Source: JAAUTT01 sp963846585 (lineage in GTDB: Bacteria; Bacteroidota; Bacteroidia; Bacteroidales; JAAUTT01). From it: a stretch of DNA of 64,000 bases. Under the pieces are notes generated by a model. The model had not been told where the DNA came from. It saw only the letters and a list, made by a program, of their open reading frames with translations, and searched no databases. A program made the translations under genes and the position numbers. Of the stretch, positions 43,801 through 54,400 are shown one piece after another. The first letter of the stretch is position 1. Every line of letters starts with the position of its first letter. The stretch covers positions 1-64,000 of the forward strand of contig CAWJWO010000017.1 in the NCBI GenBank assembly GCA_963846585.1, in the 5' to 3' direction.

Positions 43801-46800
43801 CCTGTAAATATTCCGGCAGGTACAAATATTAATCCGGGAGCAACTGCTTCTTCGGGATTACAGGTGACTTATACAAGTGATAACACCAGTGTCGCAACTG
43901 TTGTAGGAAATATGATTGATATTGTCGGCATAGGTACTGCAGATATCACAGCCAGCCAGGCAGGAAATGCAACATACAACGCTGCTGTGCCTGTAGTACA
44001 AAGTTTAAAAGCCGGATACCAAATCATCACATTCCCTGCAATACCTTTAAAAATACTTACAAGCGCTAATTTCTCCCCGGCAGCTACAGCATCTTCAGGT
44101 TTACCGGTAACTTATTCGAGCGATAATCTTAGTGTAGCCACCATAGTTAATGATTCAGTTCATATAGTCGGAGGCGGAACCGCAAATATAACTGCAAATC
44201 AAAGTGGTAATGCCTCATTTGGTGCAGCTGCTCCAGTAATTAAGGGTTTAACAGTTGGTGTTCAGACTATTACATTTACTGCAATCCCTGCCAAGCTCCT
44301 TAATTCACCTAACTTTTCTCCGGGTGCAACAGCCTCTTCGGGATTACCAGTTATTTACACGAGCAGTAACCTTAGTGTAGCCACAATAGTTAATGATTCA
44401 GTCCGTATCGTTGGAAGCGGAACCACCACTATAACTGCAAGCCAACCCGGCAATGCTTTTTACAGTGCAGCAACTCCGGCAACACAAAACTTTACTGCAG
44501 GCGTTCAAACTATAACCTTCCCTAACATCCCTGTGCAAATTCCTACTAATCCTGATTTTTCTCCCGGTGCAACAGCATCTTCGGGATTACCCGTAACATA
44601 CACAAGTAGCATCCTAACCGTAGCCACAATAACTGCAGCAGGCCTTATTCATATAGTTGGAACTGGATCATCAACAATTACTGCTATGCAGGCAGGAAAT
44701 GCCTCTTATGGCGAGGCAACTAATCAAGCCAAAACATTAACTGTAGCAAGCCAATTCATCACGTTCCCAGCCATATCAGCCAAGCTCCTGAATTCTCCAA
44801 ATTTTTCGCCAGGAGCAACTGCTTCGTCAGGATTACCAGTGACCTACACTAGCAGTAACCTTAGTGTGGCAACCATTGTTAACGATTCTGTTCATATAGT
44901 CGGAGGTGGAACCACAAACATTACAGCCAACCAGCCTGGCAATGGAACTTATGGTGCGGCAACTTCGGTGACAAATAATTTTACCGTAGGAGTTCAAACT
45001 ATAACATTCCCAGGTATTGCTGGCAAAACTCTTGCCAGTGTTGATTTTTCACCAGGGGCTACGGCATCACCTTCAGGATTACCTGTAACTTATACAAGCA
45101 GTAATACTTCTGTTGCAACAATTACAGCAGGCGGAATGGTTCATATTGTTGGTAATGGTACGTCAACTATAACGGCCAATCAGTCCGGTAACGCATCATA
45201 TAGTGCTGCTACCCCTGCAACACAAGTTTTAACAGTAGGGGGCCAGACAATTACTTTTCCACTCTTCCCTGTCAATCTGCCCTTAAATGTTTATATATCT
45301 CCGGGGGCAACAGCTTCTTCGGGATTAGCAGTGACTTACACCAGTAGTAACTCAAGTATTGCAACTATAGTCGGAAATATGGTATATATTGTTGATACAG
45401 GAAAAGTCATTATTACTGCCAATCAGGCAGGAAATGCAACCTGGACTGCGGCTACCCCAGTAACACAAAGTTTAAATGTTGGAGTTCAAACTATCACATT
45501 TCCTGGCATTCCTGCAAAACTGCTTAATTCTCCTGATTTTTCTCCGGGTGCAACTGCATCTTCCGGATTAACTGTAACATATTCAAGTAATAATATTTCA
45601 GTTGCTACTGTAACCGCCGGTGGTTTGATTCATATTGTAGGAGGAGGCCAAGTGACCATAACAGCCAGTCAGCCAGGGAATAGTTCTTATAGTGCGGCTA
45701 CACCGCAAACCATGAGTTTTAATGCAGGAGTACAGACAATAACTTTTCCGCCATTACCGACCAATGATGTGGTAGGCAGCCCTTATATAAATCCAGGCGC
45801 TACATCCACATCCGGCCTGACGGTAAACTACTCCAGTAGCAATTCAAATGTGGCTGAAATTGTTGGTGGCCTTATTCTTATTGATGGAGTTGGCACTGCT
45901 ACCATTACTGCATCACAGTCAGGTAATGCCAGTTATGCTCCGGCTACAAATGCAACACAAAACATAACTGTGCTTGAATCTAATCAAACAATTACATTTC
46001 CACCTTTAGTATCCGTAGAGATTATTCATGCAGATTTTAATCCAGGTGCCACGGCTTCATCACTTCTTCCCGTAAGCTATACAACAAGCAACCCACTGGT
46101 TGCTACCATAGTAAACGGGATGATACATCTTGTCGGAGTAGGTACAGTTAATATTATTGCTTCTCAGTCAGGTGATCAAAATTATTATGCAGCTCCCAAT
46201 GTTTCTCAACCTTTAGTAGTTACGATAGCAAACCAGACACTTTATTTCAACCCCTTGCCTGAAAAAACTTATGGTGACCCCAACTTTAGCCCGGGAGCCA
46301 CAGTGACTTCAAATTTACTTATTACCTATACCAGCGATAATACTAATGTAGCTGCCATTGTTAATGACTCTATACATATTACGGGTGCAGGAACAGCAAA
46401 TATAAAAGCTTCACAACCCGGAAATAATAATTACAATCCTGCCAACAGTATCACACAGCTATTGACAGTTTTTCAGAAATCTCAATATATTAACTTTCAA
46501 ACTTTTACAGGTAAATATTATGGTACACCTGATTTTTCTCCCGGAGCTTCAGCCACTTCCGGATTGACTGTTGCCTATACAAGCAGAAATGCTAATGTAG
46601 CAACCATTGTAAACGGAAAGGTTCATATTAATGAACCGGGAACTGTTGATATAACGGCTTCTCAGGCTGGTGACACTGATTACCTTCCTGCATCGGAAGT
46701 TACTCATGTGTTGACTATATATCAGGATACCCAGGTTATTACATTTAATTCAATTAACGCTTTAGATACACTCACATACCTTGATCCTGATGTAAGCCTT

Positions 46801-49800
46801 GTTGCGACCACTACAGCGCCCCTCCTGGCTGTTTCATTCTCAAGCAATAATACTTCAATTGCGACAATTGTAAATAATAAATTGCATATTATTAAACCCG
46901 GAAGTGTTGCCATTATCGCTTCACAACCAGGAAATATTTATTACGCTCCGGCAACAGAAGTAAAACAAATAATAACAATTAATAAGGCAAAACAGGCCAT
47001 TTCATTTGAAGCTTTACCGTCAATAAATTTCAGTGATACTACCATTGTTCCTGCTGTTTCTTCTTCCAGTGGGTTAACAATTACATTGTCGAGTGATGAT
47101 CCGTCAGTAGCTTCTATTTATAATGGAAAAATCCAGGTACATTCGGCAGGATCAATAAATATTACAGCTTCACAAACAGGTAATGCATATTACGATACCG
47201 CTTTAAACGTTGTCCAGACTCTTACAATTAATAAAGCCAATCAGGTAATCACATTTGGCCCAATACCTCTAAAAACTTATGGAAATCCGGATTTTGACCC
47301 CGGGGCAAAATCACAAGTAGGATTGCCAATATATTATATAAGCGGGGATACTAATATCGTGGATATAGTAAACGGTAAAGCCCATATAATAAAAGCCGGT
47401 ACAACAACAATAACAGCAATGACTAATGGAAATGGAAACTACAATCCAACATCTTATACTCAAATCATTACAATTGATAAAGCTTCTCAAATATTGACAT
47501 TTACAGCATTACCGACCAAATCGTTTGGTGATTCTGCATTTAATTTAAATGCCTGGGTAAATACTGGTTTACCAATAAATTACACTAGTAATGATACAAA
47601 TGTTGCAAAAATTGTTGGAGGATTAGTTAATATTATTGGAACAGGTACTGCTAAAATAACTGCAAATCAACCTGGTAATACAGACTATATGGCAATTAGC
47701 GCAGTTCAGGTTTTAACTGTTTATAAAGAATTACAAACCATTACTTTTAACCCGCTGCCAACAGAAACATATGGGGATCCGGATTTTAGCCCAGGGGCAT
47801 TCTCAAGTTCCGGCTTACAGGTATCATATTCAAGTGATAACACTGATGTTGCTACCATATTGAATGGCTCTATTCATATAGTAGGCGCAGGTACTGCTAA
47901 TATTAAAGCCTATCAATCAGGAAATATTAATTTCAGCCAGGCAATTAGTTTGACAGAACAGTTGACTGTTAACCCGGTTAATCAAACCATAACTTTTAAC
48001 GCATTACCAATAAAAACATTTGGAGATGCTGATTTTAGCGTTACTGCCACTTCAAGTTCAGGTTTAAAGGTTTATTTCTCAAGTGATAATGCTAGTGTTG
48101 CTACAATAGTAAACGGGAATATCCATATCACAGGCGCAGGCATTGCAAATATAATTGCATCTGTTAACAATGATTCGGACTACTATTCAGGGTCAGTTGT
48201 AAAACAACAGCTTACAATTAATAAGGAAAACCAGGTCATTGCATTTGCAAATCTTCCTGTAAAAACTTACGGAGATTCTGATTTTAATGCAAATGCGACA
48301 TCAACTTCAGGGCTTGACATAAGTTATACCAGTGATAATGATAGCGTTGCTATAATTGTTAACAATTTAATTCATATTGTAGGAGCAGGCTCAGCACATA
48401 TAACTGCCTCTCAATATGGAAATAATGATTATGATGCGGCATTAAATAATACACAATTCTTAAATGTAACTAAAGCTTCACAAACAATAACTTTCGGTAT
48501 AATACCAAATCAATTTTATGGTAATAATGATTTTAAGCCCGGAGCAGTTTCCAGTTCCGGCCTGCCAATCAATTATTCCAGTAATAACAGCAATGTTGCA
48601 ACAATTGAAGATGGCTTAATTCATATTATCGGTGTAGGAACTGCCATAATTACTGCTACTCAACCGGGTAATACAAATTTTAACACTGTTACAGTTAACC
48701 CTCAACAGACATTAACAGTTGATAAAGCTATTTTGACAGTTACTGCAAATAATGCATCCAGGAAATACGGAGATCCTAACCCGGCATTTACATGTTGGTA
48801 TATTGGGTTCGTAAACAGTGATGATTATACTGATCTTGTAACGGCACCTGTTATTACAACCGATGCAACTATTTCAAGCCTTCCCGGAAAATATGATATT
48901 ATTCCGGAAGGAGGTACTGATAATAACTATCAATTTGTTTATGTAAACGGAGAATTGACAATTGGGTCGAATCCGCCATTAAAACCTGGAACCCCAGCAG
49001 GACCTGAAAATATTTGCATAAACTCTCCGAACCAGGTTTTCACAACAACAGGTGCTGGTAATGCAAATTCCTATATTTGGAGTATTTCTCCTTCAGATGC
49101 TGGAATTTTTAGTGGAACTGGAAAATCAGTATCGTTAACCTTTAGTAATAATTTTGCCGGACAATGCGCAATTTCCGTAACAGGCCAAAACCCTTCAGGA
49201 ATAGGTGAAAGCTCTGATTCGCTTGTTGTCAGCGTAGTTCCATTGCCCGATAGTGTAAATATTTCTATGAAAGGAACATTTTGCAGCAATCAATCCGGGG
49301 ACAGCATAAAAATTCTGAATTCGGAAAATGGATATATTTATCAGTTATATTATGAAGGAAGAAGAATAGATACCGCCATACATGGTAAAGGTGGTGAAAT
49401 TGAATGGGTAGATCTGAAACAGGGCACCTATAATATTATGGAAAATGTTTGCAATGTACCGGTAGCTAACAATCTTGTAATTAAAGAAATTGCTAACAAT
49501 TCATTTAAGCCTGCTATTACTGAAAAATGGAACAATGTGGTTATCTGCCTGGTTAACACGGATTCAGTAACTTCTTATGAATGGTTTCAAAATTACATCC
49601 CTGTTTCCGGGGCACACCAACAATACTACTGGACCCAGCAACAACAAGGATATTATTCGGTAAAAACAACTGATTTAAACGGTTGCCAGTCACTTATGTC
49701 TGATTCAATATTTATTCAGGCTGCACTTGGAACTATATACCCCAATCCTTGTCAGGGTGAATTTACAATTACCCTTTCGGATTTTGATAATGGCAAAGTC

Positions 49801-49974
49801 TCCGTTAAATTGTACAGCCTAAATAGTGCACTTCTTAAAAGCTTTAATTTTGATAAAGAAGGGGAATCATTTCAGCAGCAAATAAATGTATCAGGATTAG
49901 CTGCCGGTGCTTATTTTGTAGAAGTAGATTTAAACAGTCAAATAGTTATCTTTGAAAAATTAATAATACAATAA
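40369..49974 (+). CDS. Giant adhesin-like surface protein: FN3-like modules, 32 Ig-like repeats, MBG-like, PKD-like, T9SS sorting domain
   Basis: 3201 residues in this frame. The true start is at 39612, upstream of a damaged segment. After the end of one FN3-like module and one full module come 32 tandem repeats of 80-84 residues (40807-48730). The consensus is QTITF..IP.....PDFSPGATASSGL, then VTYTSSN.SVATI, then HIVG.GTANITASQPGN. A single MBG-like domain follows (TANNASRKYGDPNPAF, 48731-48965), then a PKD-like domain (SYIWSISPSDAGIFSGTG), a Cys-containing spacer, and a T9SS type A sorting domain (IYPNPCQGEFTITL to FEKLIIQ). Repeats 3-21 are closely related, with a six-repeat super-period; repeats 22-32 are divergent KTYGDPDF-type. 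It is probably a long fibrous adhesin on the cell surface. The ligand is unknown. Confidence 0.85.
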   Translation: MVCEYNAGPTYLTTAGTNVSNTLTYIAPATQASNLNFSNIQTTQLTASWTNGNGADRAVFIYKGSSGSAAPVNNTTYTANTVYGSGTQIGASGWYCIYNGIGTTVTVTGLAVGTSYMVMVCEYNAGPTYLTTAGTNVANTTTLKLNQTITFTLASPKAFSAGTLALTATATSGLGVTYSSSNTSVATVTGSTLTYVGLGKTGITASQAGNASYNAATQVTDTLVVTVGSQTITFPGIAAKLLTSPDFSPGATTNSGLKLSYTSNNLGVATITAGGLIHIVGAGTASITAFQGGNANFNPAAPVTSTFSVTAGTAQTITFNALPTNKLPGSADFSPGATASSGLTVTYTSSNLSVATITAVNLIHIVGFGSANITAIQPGNVSYSPAAPVTKPLTVGVQTITFSAIPVQIPTNADFSPGASASSGLLVTYSSSNLSVATITAGGFIHLVGVGTSTITASQNGNSSWGAATPVNQTLTVSGQTITFPAIPAQLLTSPDFSPGATASSGLQVTYTSNNYSVATITAGGLIHIVGGGTANITASQPGNTSVGAAASITNPLTVGVQTITFPALPANKIVGSADFSPGATVAPSGLTISYTSSNPGVATITAGGLIHIIGVGTTNITASQAGNTSYSAAIPVMQSLTVGVQTITFVAFPANLPLNSYYYPGATSSSGLPVTYTSDNTSVAVITSDSIYIVGNGTANITASQAGNATYAPAAPVTKALTVGMQTITFPTLPVNLAVGAKINPGATASSGLQVTYTSSNYSVAAIVNDSVYIVGIGTANITAFQVGNANYSPAAQITNPITTIGAQAITFPNLPVNEVLGSPEFNPGATASSGLQVTYTSSNLSVATIVNDSIRIVGSGTTIITASQAGNASWGAATPLTQNLNVGVQTITFPNIATQILGNPDFSPGATSSSGLQVSYTSSNLGVATITAGGLIHIVGIGTSTITASQPGNASYSAAVIQTKTLTVAGQIITFPAIPAQLLNSPDFSPGATASSGLTVTYTSSNTSVATITAAGLIHIVGGGTANITANQAGNASISAAAAVTNSLTVGVQTITFPAIAAKTLASLNFSPGATASPSGLTVIYTSSNPSVATIVNDSVHIVGLGTSQITASQPGNASYSAAAPVIQVLTVGGQTITFNAFPVNIPAGTNINPGATASSGLQVTYTSDNTSVATVVGNMIDIVGIGTADITASQAGNATYNAAVPVVQSLKAGYQIITFPAIPLKILTSANFSPAATASSGLPVTYSSDNLSVATIVNDSVHIVGGGTANITANQSGNASFGAAAPVIKGLTVGVQTITFTAIPAKLLNSPNFSPGATASSGLPVIYTSSNLSVATIVNDSVRIVGSGTTTITASQPGNAFYSAATPATQNFTAGVQTITFPNIPVQIPTNPDFSPGATASSGLPVTYTSSILTVATITAAGLIHIVGTGSSTITAMQAGNASYGEATNQAKTLTVASQFITFPAISAKLLNSPNFSPGATASSGLPVTYTSSNLSVATIVNDSVHIVGGGTTNITANQPGNGTYGAATSVTNNFTVGVQTITFPGIAGKTLASVDFSPGATASPSGLPVTYTSSNTSVATITAGGMVHIVGNGTSTITANQSGNASYSAATPATQVLTVGGQTITFPLFPVNLPLNVYISPGATASSGLAVTYTSSNSSIATIVGNMVYIVDTGKVIITANQAGNATWTAATPVTQSLNVGVQTITFPGIPAKLLNSPDFSPGATASSGLTVTYSSNNISVATVTAGGLIHIVGGGQVTITASQPGNSSYSAATPQTMSFNAGVQTITFPPLPTNDVVGSPYINPGATSTSGLTVNYSSSNSNVAEIVGGLILIDGVGTATITASQSGNASYAPATNATQNITVLESNQTITFPPLVSVEIIHADFNPGATASSLLPVSYTTSNPLVATIVNGMIHLVGVGTVNIIASQSGDQNYYAAPNVSQPLVVTIANQTLYFNPLPEKTYGDPNFSPGATVTSNLLITYTSDNTNVAAIVNDSIHITGAGTANIKASQPGNNNYNPANSITQLLTVFQKSQYINFQTFTGKYYGTPDFSPGASATSGLTVAYTSRNANVATIVNGKVHINEPGTVDITASQAGDTDYLPASEVTHVLTIYQDTQVITFNSINALDTLTYLDPDVSLVATTTAPLLAVSFSSNNTSIATIVNNKLHIIKPGSVAIIASQPGNIYYAPATEVKQIITINKAKQAISFEALPSINFSDTTIVPAVSSSSGLTITLSSDDPSVASIYNGKIQVHSAGSINITASQTGNAYYDTALNVVQTLTINKANQVITFGPIPLKTYGNPDFDPGAKSQVGLPIYYISGDTNIVDIVNGKAHIIKAGTTTITAMTNGNGNYNPTSYTQIITIDKASQILTFTALPTKSFGDSAFNLNAWVNTGLPINYTSNDTNVAKIVGGLVNIIGTGTAKITANQPGNTDYMAISAVQVLTVYKELQTITFNPLPTETYGDPDFSPGAFSSSGLQVSYSSDNTDVATILNGSIHIVGAGTANIKAYQSGNINFSQAISLTEQLTVNPVNQTITFNALPIKTFGDADFSVTATSSSGLKVYFSSDNASVATIVNGNIHITGAGIANIIASVNNDSDYYSGSVVKQQLTINKENQVIAFANLPVKTYGDSDFNANATSTSGLDISYTSDNDSVAIIVNNLIHIVGAGSAHITASQYGNNDYDAALNNTQFLNVTKASQTITFGIIPNQFYGNNDFKPGAVSSSGLPINYSSNNSNVATIEDGLIHIIGVGTAIITATQPGNTNFNTVTVNPQQTLTVDKAILTVTANNASRKYGDPNPAFTCWYIGFVNSDDYTDLVTAPVITTDATISSLPGKYDIIPEGGTDNNYQFVYVNGELTIGSNPPLKPGTPAGPENICINSPNQVFTTTGAGNANSYIWSISPSDAGIFSGTGKSVSLTFSNNFAGQCAISVTGQNPSGIGESSDSLVVSVVPLPDSVNISMKGTFCSNQSGDSIKILNSENGYIYQLYYEGRRIDTAIHGKGGEIEWVDLKQGTYNIMENVCNVPVANNLVIKEIANNSFKPAITEKWNNVVICLVNTDSVTSYEWFQNYIPVSGAHQQYYWTQQQQGYYSVKTTDLNGCQSLMSDSIFIQAALGTIYPNPCQGEFTITLSDFDNGKVSVKLYSLNSALLKSFNFDKEGESFQQQINVSGLAAGAYFVEVDLNSQIVIFEKLIIQ

Positions 49975-49977
49975 AAA

Positions 49978-50009
49978 ATAATTGATTATTGATTATTGAT
50001 TATTGATTA
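49978..50009. repeat. TATTGAT heptad array
   Basis: Four to five copies of TTGATTA directly between the giant gene and the next gene. The last unit supplies a TTG that could be mistaken for a start codon. Confidence 0.8.
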
Positions 50010-50042
50010 TTGAAAACTAAATTTATTAAAGTGACTTGGTAT

Positions 50043-50891
50043 ATGCATTTAAAATCATGGTTAACTATTATAATAATATTATTATTATCAATTAATGCAT
50101 ATTCACAGGATAAAATAGATGCAGGATTTCACATTACTCCTACTCTTTCTAAAATTGAACCATCATTCCCGCAAAGTTTATCTGGTAGTGCATTTCAAAA
50201 AAGCGATGTAATTGATTTCGGTTTTGATATCAGGTACTTTTTTACAAATTTTATCGGGATAGAATCTGGTCTTGGTATGTTAACCTATAAATCGAAATTT
50301 AAGGCTGCATCATCAACGGATGATTTTGAAACAATTGATTCTGAAAACGTTTCTTATGAACGTGAAATAAATGGAACCAATATTTCAGAAACAGCTGTTT
50401 TGCGCTCTGTAAACTTACCTGTCCACCTGGTAATAAAATCATGGATTTCTAAAAATTTAGTTGTAAAAGTTAGTGTTGGGCCTGGCATTTTTATTCCTGT
50501 TCAAAACCAGTCCATTGGTATAGGAACGTTTTCATATATAGGGTATTACCCAAGCCTTGCCGGAGTCCATTTAGATTCAATTCCCGAAGAAGGTTTTAAC
50601 AAAAACGTACCTGTAAATGTAAAACGAAATATTCCGGCTAAATTTATTAATGTAGATTTTGGATGTTCGTTGGGAATAAATTACAGTTTAAATAATAAAT
50701 ATGAACTTTTTGCTTCAGTTAATTATTCAACTCCAATAACAAATACATTCAGGCGGGTTAATAATTATCACATATCCAATGAATTGGGGAGTTATTATAC
50801 CATATTAAGTTATGGGAATGACAAAATTTATAATCTTTCATTCAGTGTTGGAATCCAAATGAATTTTGGATGGTTTCCGAAGTTCAGATAA
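50043..50891 (+). CDS. Outer-membrane beta-barrel protein (PorT/OmpW-like porin family)
   Basis: About 282 residues from the ATG at 50043, which starts a signal peptide (LTIIIILLLSINAYSQ). A TTG at 50010 lies in the repeat array. The mature sequence has alternating strand patterns: GFDIRYFFTNFIGIESGLGMLTYKSKF (in part FIGIESGLGMLTYKSKF), LPVHLVIKSWISKNLVVKVSVGPGIF (in part LVVKVSVGPGIF), NVDFGCSLGINYSL and a terminal LSFSVGIQMNFGWF. This is typical of the PF13568-like eight-stranded barrels of Bacteroidota. Its location just behind a T9SS adhesin makes an accessory role possible, but no specific function is shown. Confidence 0.7.
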   Translation: MHLKSWLTIIIILLLSINAYSQDKIDAGFHITPTLSKIEPSFPQSLSGSAFQKSDVIDFGFDIRYFFTNFIGIESGLGMLTYKSKFKAASSTDDFETIDSENVSYEREINGTNISETAVLRSVNLPVHLVIKSWISKNLVVKVSVGPGIFIPVQNQSIGIGTFSYIGYYPSLAGVHLDSIPEEGFNKNVPVNVKRNIPAKFINVDFGCSLGINYSLNNKYELFASVNYSTPITNTFRRVNNYHISNELGSYYTILSYGNDKIYNLSFSVGIQMNFGWFPKFR

Positions 50892-50978
50892 TTTGTAATT
50901 AGCTTAAATGGTTTATAAATATTTATTGAATAACAGTATACTTTCAACTAACAACTATTCACTATGCACTACGCACTA

Positions 50979-51299
50979 TCATGCCTGTGCAGTTGGACCT
51001 CCAAAATTCATAGGAATTGCAGTCCCTCCCATTCCTTCGGCACTTTTTATTGGTCCCTGAACAGATTCGAATTTTGCAATATTTTCCTTTAATGCAAACA
51101 ACAAACGTTTGGCATGTTCTGGTGTAAGAATAATTCTTGATTTCACTTCTGCTTTCGGAACACCAGGCATTATTCTTACGAAATCGATAACAAATTCTGA
51201 TGTCGAATGTGTAATAATTGCAAGGTTACTGTAAATCCCCTGTGCAATATCTTCTTTCAGTTCAATGTCAATTTTATTATTTTCTACATTTTCTGCCAT
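50979..51299 (-). CDS. DUF3467 family protein
   Basis: A protein of 106 residues. The core IDIELKEDIAQGIYSNLAIITHSTSEFVIDFVRIMPG (in part GIYSNLAIITHSTSEFVIDF) and RIILTPEHAKRLLFALKENIAKFE match DUF3467, a small cytosolic family of unknown function usually found near rpoC in Bacteroidota. A Gly/Pro-rich tail follows. It lies downstream of rpoC on the same strand, separated by heptad arrays, and may be read as the last gene of the rpoBC transcript. Confidence 0.85.
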   Translation of the reverse strand: MAENVENNKIDIELKEDIAQGIYSNLAIITHSTSEFVIDFVRIMPGVPKAEVKSRIILTPEHAKRLLFALKENIAKFESVQGPIKSAEGMGGTAIPMNFGGPTAQA

Positions 51300-51302
51300 A
51301 AT

Positions 51303-51488
51303 AAATAGTGCTTAGTAAATAGTGCTTAGTGCATAGATGTTTGAGGTTGCAGGTTGCAAGTTGCAAGTTGCAGGTCACAAATTATTACGTCCTTTTTCAC
51401 GACTTTTACATGTCTTCATGTCCTTTTAACCGCAGAAATTGGCTTCTTGGCTCCAATAATCAATTGTCAATAATCAATAATCAATTAT
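51303..51488. repeat. Heptad arrays between rpoC and DUF3467 gene
   Basis: GTGCTTA/GTGCATA words (51307-51337), five GGTTGCA/AGTTGCA words (51344-51374), a CACGACTTTTACATGTC stretch (51395-51425) and AATCAAT/AATAATCAATTGTC words (51454-51488) that end at the rpoC stop codon. Confidence 0.75.
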
Positions 51489-51490
51489 TT

Positions 51491-54400
51491 TTACCTTTCT
51501 TTTTCCTCTTCATAAATTTCTTCATCAATAGGAGTCCGCTTTACATTGATTAATTTTTCGTAATCTTCCATTGATCCAACAATTAACCTCTGGTATTCGC
51601 GGGAACCTGTCCCGGCAGGAATTAAATGACCAACAATGACATTTTCTTTAAGTCCTTCGAGAGTATCTACCTTTCCATTAATAGAGGCTTCGTTAAGTAC
51701 TTTGGTGGTTTCCTGGAAAGATGCTGCTGATATAAAGCTTTGTGTCTGCAATGCGGCCCTGGTAATTCCCTGTAAAATCTGGTTTGAAGTAGCAGGAACG
51801 GCATCACGGGCTTCAATTAGCTTTGCATCCCTGCGCTTTAACAATGAGTTATCGTCCCTTAATTTTCTTGCTGTGATAATCATTCCGGCTTTCAGGTTTG
51901 AATCTCCCGGTTCTATGATTACTTTCTTACCATAAATATAATCGTTTTCATCCATGAATTCCCATTTATCAACCACTTGTTTTTCGAGGAATTTTGTGTC
52001 GCCCGGATCAAGTATTTCAACCTTACGCATCATTTGACGGACAATTACTTCAAAGTGCTTGTCATTTATTTTGACGCCCTGCATTCGGTATACTTCCTGA
52101 ACTTCATTTACTATATATTCCTGCACAGCTGTAGGTCCTTTAATTGCTAAAATATCCGAAGGTGTAGTTGCACCATCAGAAAGAGGAGTACCTGCTTTAA
52201 CATAGTCATTTTCCTGAACCAGTATTTGCCTTGAAAGAGGAACCAGGTATTTTTTAATTTCTCCGCTTTTGGATGTTACAGTAATTTCGCGGTTCCCTCT
52301 TTTAACCTTACCAAAGATAACTTCGCCATCAATTTCTGAAACTACGGCAGGGTTGGAAGGGTTTCGGGCTTCAAACAGTTCTGTAACACGTGGTAAACCA
52401 CCTGTGATATCGCCAGTTTTCCCAACAGCACGCGGAATCTTAACTAATATATCGCCTGCTGATACCTTATCACCTTCGTTAACTACTATATGTGCACCAA
52501 CCGGAAGGTTATATGATTTATGAGAATCTCCTGCCGAAGCATTTATTTTAATCATAGGATTTTTAGTCTTATCCCTGGTTTCAATAATAACTTTTTCCCT
52601 GTACCCGGTTTGTTCATCTGATTCGTCACGGAATGTTATTCCATCGACAAGCGCTTCAAATTCAACACTACCGGCCACTTCAGAAATAATAACAGCATTA
52701 TATGGGTCCCATTCGCATATTAGTTTGCCCTTTTTAACTTCATCGCCACTATTTGCATATAATTTTGAACCATATGGAAGGTTATGTGTGGATAATGTAA
52801 TTTTTGTATTTTTATCAATTATTCTCATTTCACCTAAGCGGCCAAGAACAATTGAAAATTTCTTTCCCAATTCATCAATTCGTTCGAGGGAACGAAGTTC
52901 TTCAATTTCTGCAATTCCATCATATTTTGTTATAATACTGGATTCGGCAGTAATATTTGAAGCCGTGCCGCCAACGTGAAAAGTTCGTAAAGTCAGCTGA
53001 GTACCAGGTTCACCAATTGATTGTGCAGCTATTACACCAACTGCTTCACCCATTTGGACCATCCTGCCGGTCGCCAGGTTTCGTCCGTAACACTTTGCAC
53101 AAACTCCCTTTTTTGATTCGCAGGTAAGTACTGACCGAATTTCAACCTGTTCAATAGGAGATTCTTCAATTAAATCAGCTAAGTTTTCTGTAATCTCATC
53201 TCCGGATGCTACAATTAATTTACCCGTTAACGGGTGGTAAACATCGTGAACAGTTGTACGTCCGAGAATACGTTCTGTTAATGATTCAACAGTTTCTTCA
53301 TTATTTTTAATTGCAATGGCTATAAGACCTCTCAATGTTCCACAATCAGGTTCTGAAATTATTACATCCTGTGAAACGTCAACCAGCCGACGGGTAAGGT
53401 AACCAGCGTCCGCTGTCTTCAGGGCAGTATCTGCCAAACCTTTACGGGCACCATGGGTAGAGATAAAATATTCGAGTACCGATAATCCTTCCTTAAAATT
53501 TGAAAGAATAGGATTTTCAATTATTTCAGAACTTGTTGATCCTGATTTTTGAGGTTTTGCCATCAAACCCCTCATTCCTGAAAGCTGGCGGATCTGTTCT
53601 TTTGAACCACGGGCACCTGAATCCAGCATCATATATACAGGGTTAAATCCCTGTTTATCTTTTGATAATTTATTCATCAGGATATGGGTAAGCTTGGCAT
53701 TTGTATGTGTCCAGATATCAATTATCTGATTATAACGTTCGTTATTAGTTATAAACCCTAAATTATAATTATTTAATACCTCGTCAACCTGCGCATATCC
53801 TTCCTGAACCAAAATTTCCTTTTCAGGAGGCACAATAACATCGTCAAGGTTAAATGATAATCCTCCACGAAATGCCATTTGAAAACCTAAACTTTTAATA
53901 TCATCCAGGAATCTTGCCGTACGGGCAGTTCCAGCTTTTTTCAACACAGTGCTTATTATTTCCCTTAAAGATTTTTTGGTAAGTATTTCATCTAAAAATC
54001 CTACTTCGCTTGGGACCAGTTCGTTAAACAGTACTCGTCCAACTGAAGTTTCAATGATTTTATGAGTCGAAATGCCATCTGTAACGGTTTCAATACGAAC
54101 CTTAATCATTGCATGCAAATCAACTTGTTTTTCATTAAATGCAATGGTTACTTCTTCAGGTGAATAAAAAGTCATTCCTTCTCCGCGAACCTTCAATTCC
54201 GGAGTACTCTTTTTCTGTTTGGTGATATAATACAATCCAAGCACCATGTCCTGAGAAGGAACTGTTATAGGTGCTCCATTGGCAGGGTTAAGGATATTAT
54301 GGGCCGCCAGCATAAGTACCTGGGCTTCAAGGATAGCAGCATTGCCAAGTGGAACGTGAACAGCCATCTGGTCGCCATCAAAGTCAGCGTTAAATGCAGT

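Noticed and set aside
40807..48730. Giant repeat gene as a non-ribosomal or polyketide megasynthase
   Set aside because: The repeats are Ig-like (QTITF...VATI...NITASQPGN) with a signal peptide and a T9SS tail; no catalytic motifs are present.
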